Positions 17,406 through 26,955 are shown, counted from the stretch's first letter. The stretch is 64,000 nucleotides of DNA from DAOUET01 sp034430155 (GCA_034430155.1 DAOUET010000092.1:68597-132596), one strand, 5' to 3'. Notes: a model not told the origin generated them from the sequence alone. Translations and numbers: made by a program.

Positions 17406-18254
17406 ATGTCGAAGGTTGCTATTGTCACAGACAGTACTGCTACAATCCCTCAAGAAACTCTGGATCGATATGGCATTAAAGTTGCGCCCCAGATACTCAT
17501 CTGGGGAGATCAGACACTTCTTGATGGAATAGATATTCAACCCAGCGAATTCTACGACCGCCTGCAAAAAGATAAGACCAGCCCAACTACATCCCAGGTT
17601 ACCCCGGCATACTTCAAACAAATTTTCGGGCAATTGTTAGAAGAAGATCATCACATCCTGGCAGTTTTAATTTCCGCAAAATTATCAGGGACCATCGAAT
17701 CGGCCAATCAAGCCCTGGAATTCTTTCCAAAGGCACCTATTGAGATCGTTGACTCACAATCGGTCGCTATGGCTTTAGGCTTCCAGGTGTTAGTTGCTGC
17801 CCGGGCGGCTGAGGAGGGGGTCTCGCTGGCTGAATGTAAGGATTTGGCGGAGGCATCCATCCCTCATACGGGAGTGGTATTTGCTGTAGACACCTTAGAA
17901 TACATGCATCGCGGCGGCCGCATCGGCGGAGGAGCACGCTTTTTAGGGACAGCCTTGAATATCAAGCCAATCCTGGAGGTTAGGGACGGCCGTGTCGAAG
18001 CAGTCGAACGGGTACGCACGCGCAGGAAATCCCTTACCCGGTTGGTTGAATTGGTGGAAGAGCGCATTGATGGTCGCCAACCGGTACATTTGGCCGTGCT
18101 GCATGCGAAAGCCCTACGAGAGGCAAAAGTCTTGTTGGCTAATGCCTGTAAGAATATTGAAACCGTAGAAACCCACCTCACAGAAGTGAGCCCGGTCCTC
18201 GGAAATCATACCGGTCCTGGTACAATAGCTCTGGCTTACCTGGCAGGAATGTAG
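17406..18254 (+). CDS. DegV-family fatty-acid-binding protein
   Basis: 282 residues matching DegV/FakB: IVTDSTATIP at the start, TTSQVTPAYF, SAKLSGTIESANQA (fatty-acid/phosphate-binding Ser), DSQSVAMALGF, and EYMHRGGRIGG. Family members hold a fatty acid for phosphorylation by FakA; no fakA is seen nearby. AGGAGG lies 11 bases upstream of the ATG. Downstream lies a decayed region. Confidence 0.9.
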   Translation: MSKVAIVTDSTATIPQETLDRYGIKVAPQILIWGDQTLLDGIDIQPSEFYDRLQKDKTSPTTSQVTPAYFKQIFGQLLEEDHHILAVLISAKLSGTIESANQALEFFPKAPIEIVDSQSVAMALGFQVLVAARAAEEGVSLAECKDLAEASIPHTGVVFAVDTLEYMHRGGRIGGGARFLGTALNIKPILEVRDGRVEAVERVRTRRKSLTRLVELVEERIDGRQPVHLAVLHAKALREAKVLLANACKNIETVETHLTEVSPVLGNHTGPGTIALAYLAGM

Positions 18255-18283
18255 AATCACGCTCTGATAAACCAAATTTTTTT

Positions 18284-18321
18284 ACAACCTCTCGCGGATT
18301 TTAGACGCTGCGGGAGGTTGT
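18284..18321. terminator. Stem-loop after degV (possible terminator)
   Basis: ACAACCTCTCGCGG pairs with CTGCGGGAGGTTGT across a 10-base loop. There is no T-tract after it on either strand, so an intrinsic terminator role is uncertain. Confidence 0.4.
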
Positions 18322-18441
18322 CGATTCCAGCCCTGTTATGGTCAAAGCGCATGCCAGGAGCTGCTGAACTAGCAAGCCCTGGCATTAATTTATTTACCCG
18401 GCCAGGAAAGTTACGCAGCTTACCCGCCATCTTACGATTGA

Positions 18442-18813
18442 GAGACGCGCTTACAGCTCATACATGCCATCGTTGACAGTTACAAGGACCGCGCTAACCT
18501 GGACCGCACTAACCTGCAAAATATTGATGCACTGACCAAGCTTTATCCTCACCTTTCCGGATTGGTCGTTCTACCTCGTTTCAGAATTGAGGAAATCCTT
18601 TATCTGGTGGGGGAAGGTCATCTATTACCTGCTGGTAGTACGCGCTTTACAATTTCGCCTCGAGCACTATACCTCAACTATCCACTCGACGAACTGACCT
18701 CTGATAAGTCCTTAGAAGAAAAGGATAACAGCCTACAGAAGTGGTTACAAGCCCGTATTGCCAAGAAAGGCGTGCGTTACTATGGTGAGGCGACTTTCTT
18801 ATTTGATGAATAA
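18442..18813 (+). pseudogene. Unrecognised degenerate ORF (C-terminal remnant)
   Basis: A frame without stops runs from just after an in-frame TGA (18439-18441) to the stop at 18813 and encodes a coherent-looking ~123 residues: two helical turns, then PHLSGLVVLPRFRIEEILYLVGEGHLLPAG (split after LPRF) and KKGVRYYGEATFLFDE. Upstream the same frame stays protein-like for ~20 codons before another stop, suggesting nonsense mutations. No Shine-Dalgarno precedes the only internal starts (TTG 18562). I do not recognise the family. It lies next to another decayed gene, so I call it a remnant. Confidence 0.5.
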
Positions 18814-18869
18814 ACGCTCTAAAATGGCAAAGCGACAGCATGCCTTGATATTTCCCAGGGGGATTCGAA

Positions 18870-19229
18870 TTATTCTTCGATCTGCAAGACCTCTTGTAAG
18901 TCGTCGACCAGGTCATCGACGTGCTTTAGACTGATAGAAAGCCTCGCCAAGCCGGGATCAACCTGAAGGGGCGTTCCGGCGGTCGAAGCATGCGTCATAG
19001 CAGCCGGCACCTCGATCAACGATTCCACCCCACCCCCACCGCCCTCCAATGCTGCCAGGTAGCCCTCCAAGGCGGTGTAGGTGGGGTCCCTCGTGAGGGA
19101 ATACTATAACCGCGATGCTTACCGACCCCTTCCTGAGCCTAGGTAGAGGTCTGAAAAATCGGCGCCATCACCGCTCCTGTATGCGGGTTCGGTTTCTGAT
19201 CAGTATGGATGGCCAGGAGAGAGCAGTTA
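18870..19229 (-). pseudogene. Cys/Met-metabolism PLP enzyme (MetB/CGL-like) with internal deletion
   Basis: Read on the minus strand from about 19229, the frame gives LAIHTDQKPNPHTGAVMAPI, FQTST, an in-frame TAG where Tyr is usual, then AQEGVGKHRGY. A frameshift follows (near 19100) and then YSLTRDPTYTALEGYLAALEGG. That is the normal N-terminal ~75 residues of cystathionine gamma-synthase/lyase enzymes. It then jumps directly into the family's C-terminus, GGVESLIEVPAAMTHAS...GLARLSISLKHVDDLVDDL. Roughly 250 codons, including the PLP lysine, are missing, and the junction lies in a run of Gly codons. The gene is dead by three independent lesions. Confidence 0.85.
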
Positions 19230-19262
19230 TAATAGATGTTGATCTAATTGATAAGGTCTTTT

Positions 19263-19685
19263 ATGGACATCTTCTTTCGAGATCCGAGTGAAATCCCATT
19301 ACCGCCCGAAGATGTGCGGATTCGCCAACTGCAGGCCGATCCTTGGCCTGATGGCCGGCGGGTGCGTGTATTCATGGAAATTACCCCATTCCAGAAGCGA
19401 CCCAATGGTGAAATCAGTGTAAGGGATGCTCAGGGTAATAAAGTTGCGAACTTGAGCATTATAGAGACAATCGACCCTAAAATGGAATTTACGCTTCATT
19501 TGCGCCTCGCTAAACCGCAAGGACATTTCTATGTATCTGCCAAAGTGTTTTACCACTTGGCGGATCAGGAGGGTGAATCTGAGGATTCCCCGCAGGTAGA
19601 TCGGCTGAAACCACCTTTTTCAAACAAAATCAGGATTGTTGATCAAGCTGAGACCACTTTTGAAATAAAAAAGGATGCAGGTTGA
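19263..19685 (+). CDS. Small soluble protein of unknown function
   Basis: About 140 residues, no family recognised. It begins MDIFFRDPSEIPLPPEDVRI and has a beta-rich pattern (RVRVFMEITPFQKRPNGEISV, split at PF) with DAQGNKVANLSIIE in the middle, ending FEIKKDAG; this could be an Ig-like or C2-like sandwich. ATG 19263 is preferred, with AAGG 8 bases upstream. A TATAAT at 19228-19233 could be its -10 element. It overlaps the extreme 5' end of the decayed PLP-enzyme gene on the other strand. Confidence 0.65.
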   Translation: MDIFFRDPSEIPLPPEDVRIRQLQADPWPDGRRVRVFMEITPFQKRPNGEISVRDAQGNKVANLSIIETIDPKMEFTLHLRLAKPQGHFYVSAKVFYHLADQEGESEDSPQVDRLKPPFSNKIRIVDQAETTFEIKKDAG

Positions 19686-19811
19686 TTTTTGATAAAATAG
19701 ATCTTTCTTCCCGGCTGCAGGTAGATTTTCTTTTTTCGGTTTATTGCCATTATCACATTTCTGTATCTCCATAAAGTTATTTACCCCCAGAATGTACCCC
19801 TTGTCCTATCC

Positions 19812-21629
19812 ATGAAACCTCTCTTACGATTACGCATTTTTTTGCGACCATACCATACTCAAATCATCCTAGCCTTACTTACCCTGATTTTGGTAACCGG
19901 AATCAATCTGGTTGTGCCCATTATTATTCGCCAGGTAATCGATGTGGGTCTGGCTCGCGCCCAGATAAACTTACTGATACAGTCCGCCGTGATCATCCTG
20001 GTAATCGGTTCGCTGCGGGCCGGCTTGGTTTATTTCCAGCGCTATTTGAGCGAGTGGATAGCCTCACACATCGGTTACGATCTGCGGAACCGCTTGTATG
20101 ACCATATCCAACACCTGTCCTTTACCTATCATGATCACGCTCAAACCGGACAGCTCATCAGCCGCTGTATCGAAGACGTGCGTTCGATAGAACGCTTTAC
20201 TGGCTTTGGGGTGGTAGAACTCCTGCAAATAAGCCTGCTGTTAGTTGGCATTGTCACCTTGCTTTTTATCAGCAACGCCCGTCTGGCTGCGATTGCGCTC
20301 ACACCCATGATCCCATTGGTACTGATGACTACCAACTTCGGAAGTCGAATCGGCGCCTTCTTCCTGGTGGTCGATAACGCTCTCGGCGAACTCTCCGCTC
20401 GCTTGCAGGAAAACGTTACAGGTGTCCAGGTGGTGCGCGCCTTTGCCAGGGAGCCTTACGAGATCGAACGCTTCGACCAGGGCAACCGCAGCCTGTACAA
20501 CGCCCGCGTCACCGTCATCGGCGAGTGGTCCAAAATTATGCCCACCTCATACCTTCTGGTAACCCTTGGTACCATCTTAATATTGTGGTTCGGTGGTCAG
20601 ATGGTGATCCAGGGGGAAATGACAATTGGCGAAGTAGTGGCCTTCAACAGCTATCTACTCATGCTGGCATCCCCTGCCCAACAACTTACCTGGTTAGTCA
20701 ACCTGGCGGGGGAAGCTGTTGCCGGCGTTCGCCGGACCTTTGAGATTCTAGATCTCGAACCGGAAATCCGTTCCCCTGAGGGAGCCGTTAGCCCAACAAC
20801 CCTGTCCGGACGCGTCGAATTTTACAATGTGCGCTTCCATTATCATGGAGAGACAACCCAGGCTTTAGAAGACATCAATCTAACCGTAGAGCCAAACCAG
20901 GTTGTCGCTTTAATCGGTCCCACAGGATCAGGTAAAACCAGCCTGGTCAACCTTATCCCACGTTTCTACGACGCCAGCCAGGGCGCAATTCTAATAGACG
21001 GTCATGACGTACGCCAGCTTGACTTGATTTCTTTGCGCAAACAAATCGGCATTGTGTTGCAAACTTCGCTGCTCTTCTCAACGACCCTGCGGGAGAACAT
21101 CGCTTATGGGCGACCAGGTGCCAGCCAGGACGAAATTATGATGGCAGCTAAGGCCGCTCAAGCTCACAATTTCATTATTGACATGCCTCAAGGCTACGAC
21201 ACGGTCGTGGGTGAACGTGGTGTCACCCTCTCCGGAGGTCAGCGCCAGCGGGTTGCAATCGCCCGTGCTTTGCTGATGGATCCCCGTATTCTAATCCTGG
21301 ATGACTCAACTTCCAGCGTAGATACGCAGACAGAGAGATTGATCCAGCATGCTCTGGATCGATTGATGGAAGGCCGCACCACCTTTGTAATCGCTCACCG
21401 CTTATCCACCGTCCGCCGGGCTGATCTCATTCTGGTGATGGAAAATGGCAGGATTGTCGAGCGCGGCATTCACGCCGAGTTGCTCGCTCAGGAAGGCCTG
21501 TATCGCGAAATTTATGATCTGCAATTACGCGACCAGGAGCAATTTCGCCAGGAAATGGAAGCGCTCGAAGCCAGTCCCATCGCTCAACAGATCACGGTCT
21601 CCAGGTCCCATGGAATCGATACCGATTAA
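19812..21629 (+). CDS. ABC exporter half-transporter, degenerate-site subunit
   Basis: 605 residues: an N-terminal six-helix exporter membrane domain (~15-300), then a nucleotide-binding domain. Walker A GPTGSGKTS (~371), Q-loop, signature LSGGQ (~472, canonical) and Walker B ILILDDSTSSVD (~492), where the usual catalytic Glu is Asp. The next gene encodes the partner, 6 bases downstream. In a heterodimer this subunit's Walker A/B would pair with the partner's non-canonical LSVGQ, giving one degenerate ATP site. Such exporters move drugs, lipids or peptides outward; the substrate is unknown. Confidence 0.9.
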   Translation: MKPLLRLRIFLRPYHTQIILALLTLILVTGINLVVPIIIRQVIDVGLARAQINLLIQSAVIILVIGSLRAGLVYFQRYLSEWIASHIGYDLRNRLYDHIQHLSFTYHDHAQTGQLISRCIEDVRSIERFTGFGVVELLQISLLLVGIVTLLFISNARLAAIALTPMIPLVLMTTNFGSRIGAFFLVVDNALGELSARLQENVTGVQVVRAFAREPYEIERFDQGNRSLYNARVTVIGEWSKIMPTSYLLVTLGTILILWFGGQMVIQGEMTIGEVVAFNSYLLMLASPAQQLTWLVNLAGEAVAGVRRTFEILDLEPEIRSPEGAVSPTTLSGRVEFYNVRFHYHGETTQALEDINLTVEPNQVVALIGPTGSGKTSLVNLIPRFYDASQGAILIDGHDVRQLDLISLRKQIGIVLQTSLLFSTTLRENIAYGRPGASQDEIMMAAKAAQAHNFIIDMPQGYDTVVGERGVTLSGGQRQRVAIARALLMDPRILILDDSTSSVDTQTERLIQHALDRLMEGRTTFVIAHRLSTVRRADLILVMENGRIVERGIHAELLAQEGLYREIYDLQLRDQEQFRQEMEALEASPIAQQITVSRSHGIDTD

Positions 21630-21635
21630 TTAATC

Positions 21636-23465
21636 ATGGCTCAATCTCCTCCCCATATCGAAGACATTTACTTGAAGGGCTACGATCCAAAAATAGTAAG
21701 GCGCTTGGTTTTTTATGTGGGTCCATACCGTCGGCGGTTCCTGCTGGCGTTACTTTTTATGCTCACCGGTTCAGCAGCTGCGGTTGCAGGCCCATACCTG
21801 GTTAAAGTTGCCCTCGATTCCGGCATGGAAGCCGGATCGTTAGCGGCTCTGCGCCAGGCAATCTTACTTTATCTGCTGGCAGCTGCGGTTCAATGGGTAG
21901 CAACTTACCTGCGCGTCAATATCATGGCTCGCGTAGGCCAGTCGATCATCTATGACCTGCGCGCTCATTTATTTGAACACCTCCAGAATCTCTCTCTAAG
22001 TTTCTTTAACCGTTACAGCGTTGGTCGCGTCATCACCAGAGTGATAAACGATGTGGGCGTCTTGCGGGAATTCCTCACTTGGGCAGTGCTGGCGATCGCC
22101 CGTGACCTGTTCACGTTGGTAGGGATTCTGTTCGCAATGTTGAGTATGGATCTACACTTATCCCTGCTGACCTTCACAGTCTTGCCTATCATGATGGTTG
22201 CTACCATCATCTTCCGCACGAAAGCCCGTGAAAATTACCGGCAAGTGCGCGCTGCCATCAGCTGGGTCAACTCAGTTCTGGCTGAAAACATCAATGGTGT
22301 TCGAGTCGTGCAGGCTTTTTCTCGGCAAGCGGTCAACTACCAGAACTTTCGCGGAGAAGTCAATCAATATAATCTGGATTCAAACCTGCGAGCTGCTCGG
22401 GTGGCAGCAGCTTTCCCAGCCTCCATAGAATTCTTGGGAACGTTGGCAACAGCTCTGGTGATCTGGTTAGGAGGCACTGCCGTGCTGGGAGAGCAGATCA
22501 CCGCTGGTGTGTTGGTGGCCTTTGTGCTTTATATCGACCGTTTCTTCGACCCCATTCGAGACTTGAGCCGGCGGTATGATTCTTTCCAATCCACCATGGC
22601 TGGTGGAGAACGTATCTTTACCCTGCTAGATACTCCTTCCGAAGTAGCAGACGCTCCCGAAGCCATCGATTTCCCCCGGATACGTGGAGAGGTGCGCTTT
22701 GAGGACGTCTCCTTTTATTACACTGACGACCAGATACAAGCAGGAGAGGCATCATCTGGGGGTGATCTGCCCATCCGGCCTCGACAATATGTATTAGAGC
22801 ACATCAATCTGCATGTACCAGCCGGCCAGACTATCGCCCTGGTGGGTGAAACCGGTGCAGGCAAATCCACCCTCGTGAAATTAATTAGCCGCTTTCACGA
22901 TCCCACCGAGGGAAGGATTTTTATCGATGGTTATGATCTGAAGCACGTCACTCAAAGCAGTCTACGAAAACAAATGGGTATCGTCCTGCAGGATCCTTTC
23001 CTATTCAACGGCACTATCCGGGAGAACATTCGCTTTGGCCGCCTGAATGCCAGGAATGAAGAAATCGAGGCTGCCGCCACAGCTGTTGGCGCCCACGAAT
23101 TCATCATGCGCATGCGTCATGGATTTGACAGCCCGGTTGAAGAAGGTGGCGCACTACTATCTGTCGGCCAGCGCCAGTTGATCTCGTTCGCCCGCGCCTT
23201 GCTGGCAGATCCATGCATATTAATCCTTGACGAAGCCACCTCCTCCGTGGATACCCAAACTGAACGCCTCATTCAGCGCGCCCTGGCACGCCTCTTGCAA
23301 GGTAGAACTGCGATTGTAATCGCCCACCGCCTCTCCACGGTGGTCAATGCTGATTTCATCGTCGTGATTCAGGATGGTCGGATTGTCGAACAGGGCACTC
23401 ATAGCGAACTACTCGCTTCAGGCGGTGTATATTTCCATCTCTACACCACAGGGTTCGAAGGGTAA
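21636..23465 (+). CDS. ABC exporter half-transporter, catalytic-site subunit
   Basis: 609 residues with the same layout: membrane domain ~25-310, Walker A GETGAGKST (~403), signature altered to LSVGQ (~507), Walker B LILDEATSSVD with the normal catalytic Glu (~530). Together with the upstream subunit it forms a heterodimer with one canonical site (its own Walker A/B plus partner LSGGQ). An insert of ~20 residues before the domain (DDQIQAGEASSGGDLPIRP) is unusual. ATG follows the upstream stop by 6 bases. Confidence 0.9.
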   Translation: MAQSPPHIEDIYLKGYDPKIVRRLVFYVGPYRRRFLLALLFMLTGSAAAVAGPYLVKVALDSGMEAGSLAALRQAILLYLLAAAVQWVATYLRVNIMARVGQSIIYDLRAHLFEHLQNLSLSFFNRYSVGRVITRVINDVGVLREFLTWAVLAIARDLFTLVGILFAMLSMDLHLSLLTFTVLPIMMVATIIFRTKARENYRQVRAAISWVNSVLAENINGVRVVQAFSRQAVNYQNFRGEVNQYNLDSNLRAARVAAAFPASIEFLGTLATALVIWLGGTAVLGEQITAGVLVAFVLYIDRFFDPIRDLSRRYDSFQSTMAGGERIFTLLDTPSEVADAPEAIDFPRIRGEVRFEDVSFYYTDDQIQAGEASSGGDLPIRPRQYVLEHINLHVPAGQTIALVGETGAGKSTLVKLISRFHDPTEGRIFIDGYDLKHVTQSSLRKQMGIVLQDPFLFNGTIRENIRFGRLNARNEEIEAAATAVGAHEFIMRMRHGFDSPVEEGGALLSVGQRQLISFARALLADPCILILDEATSSVDTQTERLIQRALARLLQGRTAIVIAHRLSTVVNADFIVVIQDGRIVEQGTHSELLASGGVYFHLYTTGFEG

Positions 23466-23545
23466 TTCACTTTTCAAAAATGTAAGCGCGCCTGCCTCCA
23501 ACGGTTACTCCAGCGTAATTGACGCGCCCTCAGGGGCGTGCTAGA

Positions 23546-25561
23546 ATGCGTAAAATGTCTCTACCACCGGCACCACCCCCGGACAAGCTCCCATCAACGC
23601 CTCAGCAGCAGGGGTCGCCCAGGAAATCACGGGGCCAAACCAGGACGATTGCGGTTATTTTATGCGTTCCCCTGATTATCTTGAGCCTGTTGGCTTGGCC
23701 ACTAGTGCAGGCTCGAGTGATCTCGCCTTTACCGATAACTCCCCCTATCACCCTATCAGTTACATCCAAACGCCCCATCACCGAAGCAGGCATCCAATCG
23801 ACACCATTTGCTTCCCGGGTACCCAGTCCTACGGTTACATCCACAATTGCCCCTAGTCCGCAGATGACCGTCCCTTCGCTCTTCCTAAACTCCCCTTTAT
23901 ATCGAGGCACGATCTTCCTGGCAATGGGCGAAAGTGGTTATACCCATCTCTTCGCTTATCGGCCCTTATCTCTGCCACTTACTCGCATCACAGATGGTGC
24001 CTGGGACGATATCACCCCTGCTCTGAGCCCCGATCACAGGCGATTGGCATTTGCATCCAATCGCGCCGGTCAATGGGATTTGTATCTGCTCGACCTGAGG
24101 GACGGAGAAGTCACCCGTCTGATGGAAACACCTGAATATGACGCTTTTCCTACCTGGTCGCCTGATGGCCAGTTCGTCGCCTATGAAACCTATAGCGGGG
24201 ATAATTTTGAAATCGTCATCCGAGCCATAGACGGCTCTCAAGCTCCTATCATCCTGAGTGACCATCCAGCAGCTGATTTTGCACCGGCTTGGTCGCCGCG
24301 AGGTCGGCAGATTGCCTTTGTCTCCACCCGGACTGGCGAACCCGAAATCTGGCTGGCTGACCTCGACAAAGTGGGGGCAGAACGCTTCACCAATCTCAGC
24401 CAGGATTCACAATCGATTGAATCTCACCCTGTCTGGTCCAGTGATGGCTCAAGACTGGCGTGGGCAGCCACACATAACGGCAACCACAACCTGTATGTGT
24501 GGAGCAGCGATGATGGTGAGCCGCGTTATGCCGGCAGCGGCGACTGGCCGGCTTGGAGCCCGGACAGTACCACGTTGCTGACTACCATTTTGGAACCTCA
24601 AGAGACCTTGATAACCGCCAATACGGTTGAGGATAATCTACTGGTGCTACCCCCGTTTATCTTACCAGGACCAGTGAAAGGTTTAACCTGGGACGATGTG
24701 ACCTTAAATCGCCCCTTAGCAAATGCCTTCGATCAGGCTGCTCAACTCACACCGACTCCCCCATGGCAAGCCGCGGTATCAAACGGTTCAGGCATTCCAG
24801 GCGGCCGCCAGCACCTGGTACCCCTTCAAGATGTACAAGCGCCATATGCACTGCTTCACGATTTTGTAGATGAGGCATTCCAGGCCCTGCGCGAACGTGT
24901 GGCAAAAGAAGCCGGATGGGACTTGCTTGCCACCCTAGAAAACGCCTTCGTGCCCCTTACCGATCCGCTGCCCCCAAGCATGGGCAGCGATTGGCTGTAC
25001 ACCGGCAGGGCTTTCGCCTTCAACACACTCCCGCTCAATGCCGGCTGGCTCGTGATAGTACCTGAGCAATTCGGCTCTCAAACCTACTGGCGGGTGTACA
25101 TAAGGGCTCGCTTTCAAGACGGTAGCCAGGGCATGCCACTGCAGTATCTTCCCTGGGATTTTGATGAGCGCTATAAAGGGGACCCGCTTACCTATGAGGC
25201 GGGTGGGGCTTTGGCGCTGGCTATTCCCAACGGGTATTGGGTTGACTTTACCGAGCTGGCTGGATCTTACGGCTGGGAGCGCCTTCCGGCGCTGATGACC
25301 TGGCGCTCAGCTTACTTCGCGGCTCGCATGAACGAATTTGTGTTCAAGGATGGTGAGGATTGGCGTTCAGCGATATTGGAGCTCTACCCACCTGAAGCAT
25401 TGATCACTCCCACAGCGATCATTCCCCCCACCCTGACTCCCAGGCCGACATCACGTTGGTTTCGTACCCCCACACCTACCCTAACCCCAACTCCTAGGCC
25501 AACCCTGACCCCCTTGAGCCCCACTGCTACGTTTTCCCCTACGCAGCAGCCAACCCCATAA
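23546..25561 (+). CDS. Membrane-anchored TolB-like beta-propeller protein
   Basis: About 671 residues. A cytoplasmic Pro-rich start, one membrane helix (TIAVILCVPLIILSLLAWPL, ~36-55), a Thr/Pro linker, then WD40-like TolB repeats with the recurring WSPDG-type turn (ALSPDHRRLAFASNR, TWSPDGQFVAYET, AWSPRGRQIAFVS, VWSSDGSRLAWAA, AWSPDSTTLL). A ~250-residue second domain follows, and the C-terminus is Thr/Pro-rich. It probably acts outside the membrane in binding. It is followed 8 bases later by an M23 lipoprotein, suggesting a cell-envelope pair. An upstream TTG (23519) is an alternative start. Confidence 0.75.
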   Translation: MRKMSLPPAPPPDKLPSTPQQQGSPRKSRGQTRTIAVILCVPLIILSLLAWPLVQARVISPLPITPPITLSVTSKRPITEAGIQSTPFASRVPSPTVTSTIAPSPQMTVPSLFLNSPLYRGTIFLAMGESGYTHLFAYRPLSLPLTRITDGAWDDITPALSPDHRRLAFASNRAGQWDLYLLDLRDGEVTRLMETPEYDAFPTWSPDGQFVAYETYSGDNFEIVIRAIDGSQAPIILSDHPAADFAPAWSPRGRQIAFVSTRTGEPEIWLADLDKVGAERFTNLSQDSQSIESHPVWSSDGSRLAWAATHNGNHNLYVWSSDDGEPRYAGSGDWPAWSPDSTTLLTTILEPQETLITANTVEDNLLVLPPFILPGPVKGLTWDDVTLNRPLANAFDQAAQLTPTPPWQAAVSNGSGIPGGRQHLVPLQDVQAPYALLHDFVDEAFQALRERVAKEAGWDLLATLENAFVPLTDPLPPSMGSDWLYTGRAFAFNTLPLNAGWLVIVPEQFGSQTYWRVYIRARFQDGSQGMPLQYLPWDFDERYKGDPLTYEAGGALALAIPNGYWVDFTELAGSYGWERLPALMTWRSAYFAARMNEFVFKDGEDWRSAILELYPPEALITPTAIIPPTLTPRPTSRWFRTPTPTLTPTPRPTLTPLSPTATFSPTQQPTP

Positions 25562-25569
25562 CCTGGGCT

Positions 25570-26736
25570 ATGAGCCTCTCCGCATCCATACGTCGCAACT
25601 GGTACGGGTCAATCCTGATGGGGCTGGCTATTTCACTCCTTTATGCTTGCCTGCCAGCACCATTCGCCACTCTGCCGCCATCCCCGAGTAGCATTCCCAC
25701 CAGAGCACCCAGGCTGCCAACAGATTCGCCGGTACCAAAGGGCGATTTAATGGCCATCCCCGCCACCCCACTTATGGTCCTCGATACAAAAATTGCCAAA
25801 CAGGTTACGCTTCCGGTCGATCAGCCGCCTACCCCAGGACCCGACCCATTGCGGTTTTCTTTTCCAACACCTGGTCCTGCCCCCGTCTCCGCTTGGCGTC
25901 CTGCACTTTATCCCACGCCCTGGGCACAGACACCATACGATCACTTCTACTTCGCTCGTCCTATCGCGGCCGATGAGATCAACTGGCCCCTGGCAAACTA
26001 TCGTTACGGGGGGGTATTCTTTGAAGATATCGTACACAGCGGGGTCGACATTCCAGCATCTCCTGGCACCCCGGTGCTGGCTGCTGCTCCGGGGAAAGTC
26101 ACCTGGGCAGGGTATGGCCTGTATTATGGCTATTTTGATACCTCTGATCCGTATGGTTTAGCCATCCTTATCCGCCACGATTTTGGATACCAGGGCGAAA
26201 CCCTATATACAGTTTACGGACACCTTGACCACATCGATGTGGTCAAAGGACAACACGTCGAGAGCGGTGACCAGATCGGTCTCAGCGGCCAAACCGGAAA
26301 AGTAACGGGACCACACCTTCACTTTGAAGTTCGTTTGAGCAAAGGTGACTTCTTCTCGACACGCAACCCAGAACTCTGGCTGGTGCCGCCCCAGGGTTGG
26401 GGCGTTGTTGCTGGGCGGGTGATGAATACCGGCGGCGTTTTCCTAGAAGGTCAGCTGGTCACGCTACGCTCCCAAAGCAGTGGGCAAACCTGGTCAGCCT
26501 ATTCCTACGGTGCTGGTCCAGTACACAGCGACCCATACTACCAAGAAAACATGGTGATCAGCGACCTGCCTGCTGGTAGATATTATGTCGAGATCAATTA
26601 TTTGAGCAAGAATTACACTTTAGAGTTCCAGATCCAACCTGGTTTGGTAAATACTTTCACCTTTCGAGGGCGCAGCGGTTTCGTTTCTGAACATCCGGCG
26701 GCACTACCTGGAAATTTTACTCCGCCTTCCCCTTGA
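25570..26736 (+). CDS. M23-family metallopeptidase lipoprotein
   Basis: 388 residues. A short signal sequence ends in a lipobox-like LLYAC (~Cys28), followed by a Pro/Thr linker. The LytM-type M23 domain has the zinc ligands in HSGVDIP (~156) and HLHFEV (~248), plus the YTVYGHLDHIDVVKGQ stretch. The last ~100 residues form a beta-sandwich of the carboxypeptidase-regulatory type (GRVMNTGGVFLEGQLVTLRS). It is predicted to cut peptidoglycan cross-bridges at the cell surface, or to act as a scaffold if inactive, but the ligands are present. Confidence 0.85.
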   Translation: MSLSASIRRNWYGSILMGLAISLLYACLPAPFATLPPSPSSIPTRAPRLPTDSPVPKGDLMAIPATPLMVLDTKIAKQVTLPVDQPPTPGPDPLRFSFPTPGPAPVSAWRPALYPTPWAQTPYDHFYFARPIAADEINWPLANYRYGGVFFEDIVHSGVDIPASPGTPVLAAAPGKVTWAGYGLYYGYFDTSDPYGLAILIRHDFGYQGETLYTVYGHLDHIDVVKGQHVESGDQIGLSGQTGKVTGPHLHFEVRLSKGDFFSTRNPELWLVPPQGWGVVAGRVMNTGGVFLEGQLVTLRSQSSGQTWSAYSYGAGPVHSDPYYQENMVISDLPAGRYYVEINYLSKNYTLEFQIQPGLVNTFTFRGRSGFVSEHPAALPGNFTPPSP

Positions 26737-26760
26737 CACCCAGAACATCTGTGCTAAACT
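26733..26760 (+). promoter_or_regulatory. Promoter upstream of the repeat and recA
   Basis: TTGACA (26733-26738) and TAAACT (26755-26760) with a 16-base spacer, overlapping the stop of the M23 gene. A second, closer TATAAT lies at 26871-26876. Transcripts from the first would carry the palindromic repeat in the recA leader. Confidence 0.55.
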
Positions 26761-26767
26761 AATTAGT

Positions 26768-26856
26768 AGTTACGCAGTTCAGGTAAAAATCGGGGGTGTT
26801 TGGGCGGGCAATGCCCGCCCAAACACCCCCATCTTCCCACCAACTGCGTAAGTCCT
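26768..26856 (+). repeat. Palindromic dispersed repeat, copy B (upstream of recA)
   Basis: Second copy of the element at 11834-11921. The perfect 18-bp arms (26792-26809 and 26813-26830) are identical in sequence to copy A; the loop is AAT instead of AAC. The ends read AGTTACGCAGTT and AACTGCGTAAGTCCTA, i.e. terminal inverted repeats. Confidence 0.85.
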
Positions 26857-26955
26857 ACTAATATCAAGCTTATAATTAAGAGGGGAGCATCTAGAACGCT
26901 ACTTGTGGACAATATCTGCCCACATCTACGGTACTTAGAACCAGGAGTGACAAAC

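Noticed and set aside
23519..23545. Earlier TTG start of the beta-propeller protein
   Set aside because: Possible, but no Shine-Dalgarno precedes it, while AGGGG lies upstream of ATG 23546; kept only as an alternative.
26880..26955. LexA/SOS box upstream of recA
   Set aside because: GAACGCTACTTG resembles half of a GAAC...GTTC box but the second half does not fit; no reliable operator.
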